Shown one piece after another: positions 6,533 to 9,374 of a stretch of 9,374 nt of DNA. The DNA comes from Pseudomonadota bacterium (lineage in GTDB: Bacteria > Pseudomonadota > Alphaproteobacteria > Rhizobiales > Rhizobiaceae), in NCBI GenBank assembly GCA_023388675.1, contig JAEWFU010000044.1, positions 1-9,374 of the forward strand, written 5' to 3'. Below the pieces are notes generated by a model. It was given only the letters and a program-made list of their open reading frames with translations. It did no database searches and was not told the origin of the DNA. The position numbers and the translations under genes were made by a program. How positions within the stretch are numbered: position 1 is the stretch's first letter; every line of letters begins with the position of its first letter.

Positions 6533-7741
6533 TCAACGACCGGCGGTTTCGGCCTCGTGCGTATCGAGGGCAGGCGGCCAGATGGAAGGCCGCAGCGGAT
6601 TGTCGACGCGGACGCGATCGCGACCCGCCTTCTTTGCCTCGTAGAGCGCCCGGTCGGCGCGCATGAAGAGCTCGGCGACGGTTTCGCCTTCACGCCACTC
6701 GGCAACGCCGAAACTCGCGCTGACACGCATATCCTCCGGCAGGTGCGGTACGGGCAAAAGCCCGAATGCGGTACGAACGCCTTCGGCGAAGAGGCGCCCG
6801 CTGTTGCGGTCGCTGCCGCGCAGCAACACCGCAAATTCTTCGCCGCCGATACGGCCGGCAATCTGATGGGAAGCGATGCATCCGTGCAAGCAGTTGGCGA
6901 ATGTCGTGATCACATAGTCGCCGGCCGCGTGGCCATAGGTGTCGTTCACGGACTTGAAGTGGTCCAGGTCACAGACGACCAGAGTCACCGCCATGCGCCT
7001 GCGTCGGCTGGTACGAAGCGTTTCGGCGACCCCCTGTTCGAAACCGCGCCTGTTGAGTAGGCCCGACAAGGGGTCGGTATGCGATTCAAGTCGAAGCTCC
7101 TCCATCACGTCGAGCGCGATCGCGGTGATGAGCGAAAGCGCGAAAATCAGAAGGAACAACGAGGCGGAGAAAGTGAGCGTGATCCAGTACAGCGACTGAT
7201 GGATATTCTCGTAGCTTTCGTACGGGCCCTCGATCCAGATGACGGCAAGCGGACGAATGAAGAAACTGACGCCATAAATGAGCAGCAGTCCGAGCAGGAT
7301 GTTGTCGACGAAATTGCGCTTGGGCGCCCGGCGCAACTCGGCGGCCATCGTCAGCGTGATCGCTCCGAAGGCGAAATTGAGCGAATAGATTCGCCAGACG
7401 ACATCCGGCTGCACGAAGAGAAACCAGGTGAAGGCGGCAAAGCCTCCCACTGCGAAAAGGGCGGTGATGAGGACCGGTGGCTTGCGCTGGAAGCGGGCCA
7501 GGCCGCCGATGGCAAAGCCCATTCCGCCGGCCAGAAACAGAAAGTTCGCGACCAGCTTGGAGACCGGCAGGCTGTAGAGCGTGAAGTAGTGCAGGAAAAA
7601 GCCGCCGCCGATCGCCAGGAAAGACGCGCTGAGCAGAGCGATGTAAGCCTGTCGGCGGCTTTGCCACAGCAGGAAGAACGTCGCGGCGAACACCAGCGAC
7701 ATTGCGGGATTCGTCAATGCGATGATGACGTTCGCGTCCAA
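6533..7741 (-). CDS. Seven-helix membrane GGDEF protein, probable diguanylate cyclase (upstream copy)
   Basis: This 402-residue protein has the same layout as the next gene: about seven membrane segments (~4-26, 33-52, 60-80, 88-108, 116-134, 145-169, 183-210), then a GGDEF domain (~222-380). D258, N266, D275, the GGEEF signature at 299-303 and RADRALYEAKKAGRD are intact, so it should be an active cyclase. The I-site position reads ASHQ, not RxxD. The start is a TTG at 7741: GGGG lies eight bases upstream, and the first 13 residues then align with the first 13 of the paralogue. The next in-frame ATG (7702) has no ribosome-binding site and would cut the first helix. An out-of-frame ATG sits four bases before the TTG. 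It begins 69 bases after leuC and ends with a Pro/Glu-rich tail of about 20 residues. Confidence 0.93.
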   Translation of the reverse strand: MDANVIIALTNPAMSLVFAATFFLLWQSRRQAYIALLSASFLAIGGGFFLHYFTLYSLPVSKLVANFLFLAGGMGFAIGGLARFQRKPPVLITALFAVGGFAAFTWFLFVQPDVVWRIYSLNFAFGAITLTMAAELRRAPKRNFVDNILLGLLLIYGVSFFIRPLAVIWIEGPYESYENIHQSLYWITLTFSASLFLLIFALSLITAIALDVMEELRLESHTDPLSGLLNRRGFEQGVAETLRTSRRRRMAVTLVVCDLDHFKSVNDTYGHAAGDYVITTFANCLHGCIASHQIAGRIGGEEFAVLLRGSDRNSGRLFAEGVRTAFGLLPVPHLPEDMRVSASFGVAEWREGETVAELFMRADRALYEAKKAGRDRVRVDNPLRPSIWPPALDTHEAETAGR

Positions 7742-7745
7742 ACAT

Positions 7746-7771
7746 CCCGCCCCGGTTTCCGTTGGGGCAGG
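7746..7771 (-). promoter_or_regulatory. Hairpin enclosing the ribosome-binding site of the upstream GGDEF gene
   Basis: On the minus-strand RNA CCUGCCCC (from 7771) can pair with GGGGCGGG (to 7746) over a ten-base loop: eight pairs, one of them G-U, nearly all G-C. The 3' arm contains the only Shine-Dalgarno-like sequence for the UUG start at 7741. There is no U-run after it, so it fits translational masking better than termination. Function is inferred. Confidence 0.4.
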
Positions 7772-7796
7772 ATGCTAGTGCCGAAGAACCAACAAG

Positions 7797-7810
7797 CCGT
7801 TAAACGACGG
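7797..7810 (-). terminator. Very weak terminator-like stem after leuC
   Basis: Directly after the leuC stop, minus-strand RNA has CCGU and ACGG arms of four pairs around a six-base loop, followed by the U-rich CUUGUUGGUUCUU. The short stem makes efficient termination doubtful, and readthrough from leuC into the GGDEF genes is possible. Confidence 0.2.
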
Positions 7811-9220
7811 TCAGTTCCACTCGCGGATGTCGACAAAATGGCCGGCGATCGCAGCCGCGGCGGCCATGGCCGGCGAGACCAGGTGCGTGCGGCCCTTGAA
7901 GCCCTGCCGGCCTTCGAAGTTGCGGTTCGAGGTAGAAGCGCAGCGCTCGTGCGGCTTCAGGCGGTCGTCGTTCATCGCAAGGCACATCGAGCAACCGGGC
8001 TCGCGCCAGTCGAAGCCGGCTTCGATGAAAATTCTGTCCAGTCCCTCGGCCTCCGCCTGCGCCTTCACGAGGCCGGACCCTGGCACGATCATGGCGTCCA
8101 CGGTCGGCGCAACCTTCTTGCCCTCGACAACCTTGGCAACGGCGCGCAAATCCTCGATGCGGCCGTTGGTGCACGAGCCGATGAAGACGCGGTCGAGCGT
8201 GATCTCGGTCATCTTCGTTCCCGGCGTCAGGCCCATATAGTCGAGCGCGCGCTGCTTCGAAGTGCGCTTGGTCTCGTCCGTGATCGCGGCCGGGTCCGGC
8301 ACTTCGCCGGTGACGGCAACAACGTCTTCGGGCGAGGAGCCCCAGGTCACGATCGGTGGCAGGTTGGCCGCGTCGAGTACGACCACCTTGTCGAAATGCG
8401 CGCCCTCGTCGGTCTTCAGCGTCTTCCAGTAGTCGAGCGCCATGTCCCACGCCTTGCCCTTCGGCGCGCGCGGCTTGTCCTTGACATAGGCGAAGGTCGT
8501 TTCGTCCGGTGCGATCAGGCCGGCGCGAGCGCCACCCTCGATCGACATGTTGCAGATCGTCATGCGGCCTTCCATCGACAGCGCGCGGATCGCCTCGCCC
8601 GCATATTCGATCACGTAGCCGGTGCCGCCGGCGGTGCCGATCTCGCCGATGATGGCGAGGATGATGTCCTTCGCCGTCACGCCATCCGGTAGCTGGCCGT
8701 CGACGCGGACCAGCATGTTCTTGGCCTTCTTCTGGATCAGCGTCTGCGTGGCCAGCACATGCTCGACCTCCGACGTGCCGATGCCGTGCGCCAGCGCGCC
8801 GAAAGCCCCATGAGTCGAGGTATGGCTGTCGCCGCAGACGATGGTCATGCCCGGCAGGGTAAAGCCCTGCTCGGGACCGATGATGTGGACGATGCCCTGC
8901 CTGATGTCGGCCGCGTCATAATATTCGACGCCGAAGTCGGCGGCGTTTTTGGCCAGCGCCTCGACCTGGATGCGGCTTTCCTCGTTCTTGATGCCGTTCT
9001 TGCGGTCGGGCGAGGTGGGCACGTTATGGTCGACGACGGCGAGCGTCTTCTCCGGCTGGCGCACCTTGCGGCCGGCCATGCGCAGCCCCTCGAAGGCCTG
9101 CGGGCTGGTCACTTCGTGGACCAGATGGCGGTCGATGTAGAGCAGGCAGGTTCCGTCATCCTGGCGGTCGACGACGTGCTCGTCGAAAATCTTGTCGTAG
9201 AGTGTGCGGGGTGCGGTCAT
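7811..9220 (-). CDS. leuC: 3-isopropylmalate dehydratase (isopropylmalate isomerase) large subunit
   Basis: This 469-residue cytosolic protein is the aconitase-fold, [4Fe-4S]-bearing large subunit that, with LeuD, converts 2-isopropylmalate to 3-isopropylmalate in leucine synthesis. It starts [17 protein letters not shown], the usual LeuC N-terminus. The family signatures VDHNVPT (~63-69) and [20 protein letters not shown] (~128-147) are present. Cluster ligands C350 (IGSCTNGR), C410 and C413 (PGCSMC) match C347, C407 and C410 of E. coli LeuC. Length is typical and the frame is intact. ATG 9220 has only a weak upstream GACGGA and no good Shine-Dalgarno. No leuD or leuB lies in the window; in many rhizobia they are encoded elsewhere. 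The gap to the preceding gene is 67 bases, with no clear promoter or leucine-rich leader peptide. Confidence 0.98.
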   Translation of the reverse strand: MTAPRTLYDKIFDEHVVDRQDDGTCLLYIDRHLVHEVTSPQAFEGLRMAGRKVRQPEKTLAVVDHNVPTSPDRKNGIKNEESRIQVEALAKNAADFGVEYYDAADIRQGIVHIIGPEQGFTLPGMTIVCGDSHTSTHGAFGALAHGIGTSEVEHVLATQTLIQKKAKNMLVRVDGQLPDGVTAKDIILAIIGEIGTAGGTGYVIEYAGEAIRALSMEGRMTICNMSIEGGARAGLIAPDETTFAYVKDKPRAPKGKAWDMALDYWKTLKTDEGAHFDKVVVLDAANLPPIVTWGSSPEDVVAVTGEVPDPAAITDETKRTSKQRALDYMGLTPGTKMTEITLDRVFIGSCTNGRIEDLRAVAKVVEGKKVAPTVDAMIVPGSGLVKAQAEAEGLDRIFIEAGFDWREPGCSMCLAMNDDRLKPHERCASTSNRNFEGRQGFKGRTHLVSPAMAAAAAIAGHFVDIREWN

Positions 9221-9287
9221 TTTGCGTCAATCCGTCGATATGGAGCTATGGAAGGGGCGGCCATGAGGCCGGAATCGGAAGGCGCGC

Positions 9288-9374
9288 TCAGCCCAGGCGG
9301 GCGAGCGTCGCGCCGGTAATGCGGACGAAGAACCGCGCCGGCAGACGCTTCACGTCCTGCAGCACGAAGCCCTT
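9288..9374 (-). CDS. C-terminal end of an unrecognised gene (partial)
   Basis: The last 28 codons of a minus-strand gene enter from the right edge and end with TGA (complement of 9288-9290). The peptide contains KGFVLQDVKRLPARFF and ends GATLARLG. Nearly every third codon position is G or C, as in the neighbouring genes, while the alternative open frame in this stretch has poor third-position bias; this supports real coding. I cannot assign a family from so short a tail. It points toward leuC on the same strand with a 67-base gap, so readthrough into leuC is possible. Confidence 0.55.
   Translation of the reverse strand, partial: KGFVLQDVKRLPARFFVRITGATLARLG

Noticed and set aside
7079..8692. 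A 537-codon open frame on the plus strand opposite leuC and the GGDEF gene
   Set aside because: It is antisense to two well-supported genes, spans their gap, is rich in Arg, Asp and Gln in the way of GC-rich shadow frames, and shows no domain or ribosome-binding site.
9259..9270. Small palindrome GGCC-ATGA-GGCC upstream of leuC as a terminator or operator
   Set aside because: The stem is only 4-5 pairs, lacks a T-run, and such GC palindromes are common at this base composition.
60..9284. A shared 16-base string, CCGGAATCGGAAGGCG, at 60-75 and 9269-9284 as possible repeats or attachment sites
   Set aside because: The first copy is part of the conserved sdhA coding sequence. The match does not extend, and no integrase or other mobile gene lies between the copies, so it is best read as chance in GC-rich DNA.
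8759..9319. A 186-codon plus-strand frame over the 5' half of leuC
   Set aside because: Shadow of leuC. The end of the window codes on the minus strand, with strong third-position G/C.

Overview
The window looks like chromosomal DNA of an alphaproteobacterium, most likely a Rhizobiales member (Mesorhizobium/Phyllobacteriaceae-like). This rests on the high G+C with strong G/C at third codon positions, the sdhA-sdhB pair, the rhizobial character of LeuC and SdhB, a DUF2332 protein directly behind sdhB, and CtrA-type TTAA motifs. No tRNA, rRNA, insertion sequence, phage gene or CRISPR array was seen. The species call is an inference.

Left part (1-1977, plus strand): the tail of sdhA, a complete sdhB and a DUF2332 protein with methyltransferase-like features, spaced 15 and 16 bases apart. 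They look like the end of the succinate dehydrogenase operon. A convergent GNAT acetyltransferase (2002-2463, minus) closes this block.

Middle part (2464-5265): a 220-base divergent control region holds a sigma70-like promoter, a TTAA-N7-TTAA motif and a TTAACCAT motif (both CtrA-like), and a 9-bp inverted repeat over the GNAT start codon. It is followed by three plus-strand genes: a small secreted protein, a four-helix membrane protein with a large predicted periplasmic helical domain, and a membrane-anchored ClpP/crotonase-fold protein. The last two overlap by 4 bases (ATGA). This set is the least understood and most interesting part of the window, possibly an envelope sensing or proteolysis module.

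Right part (5266-9374, minus strand): two paralogous seven-helix GGDEF proteins (probable diguanylate cyclases) lie head to tail behind leuC (3-isopropylmalate dehydratase large subunit). Only the last 28 codons of an unrecognised gene are visible at the right edge. The ClpP-like gene and the first GGDEF gene converge with directly abutting stop codons (TAGCTA).

Most of the window is ordinary core metabolism (TCA cycle, leucine synthesis) around a c-di-GMP gene pair and an uncharacterised envelope cassette. No intergenic stretch exceeds 300 bases.
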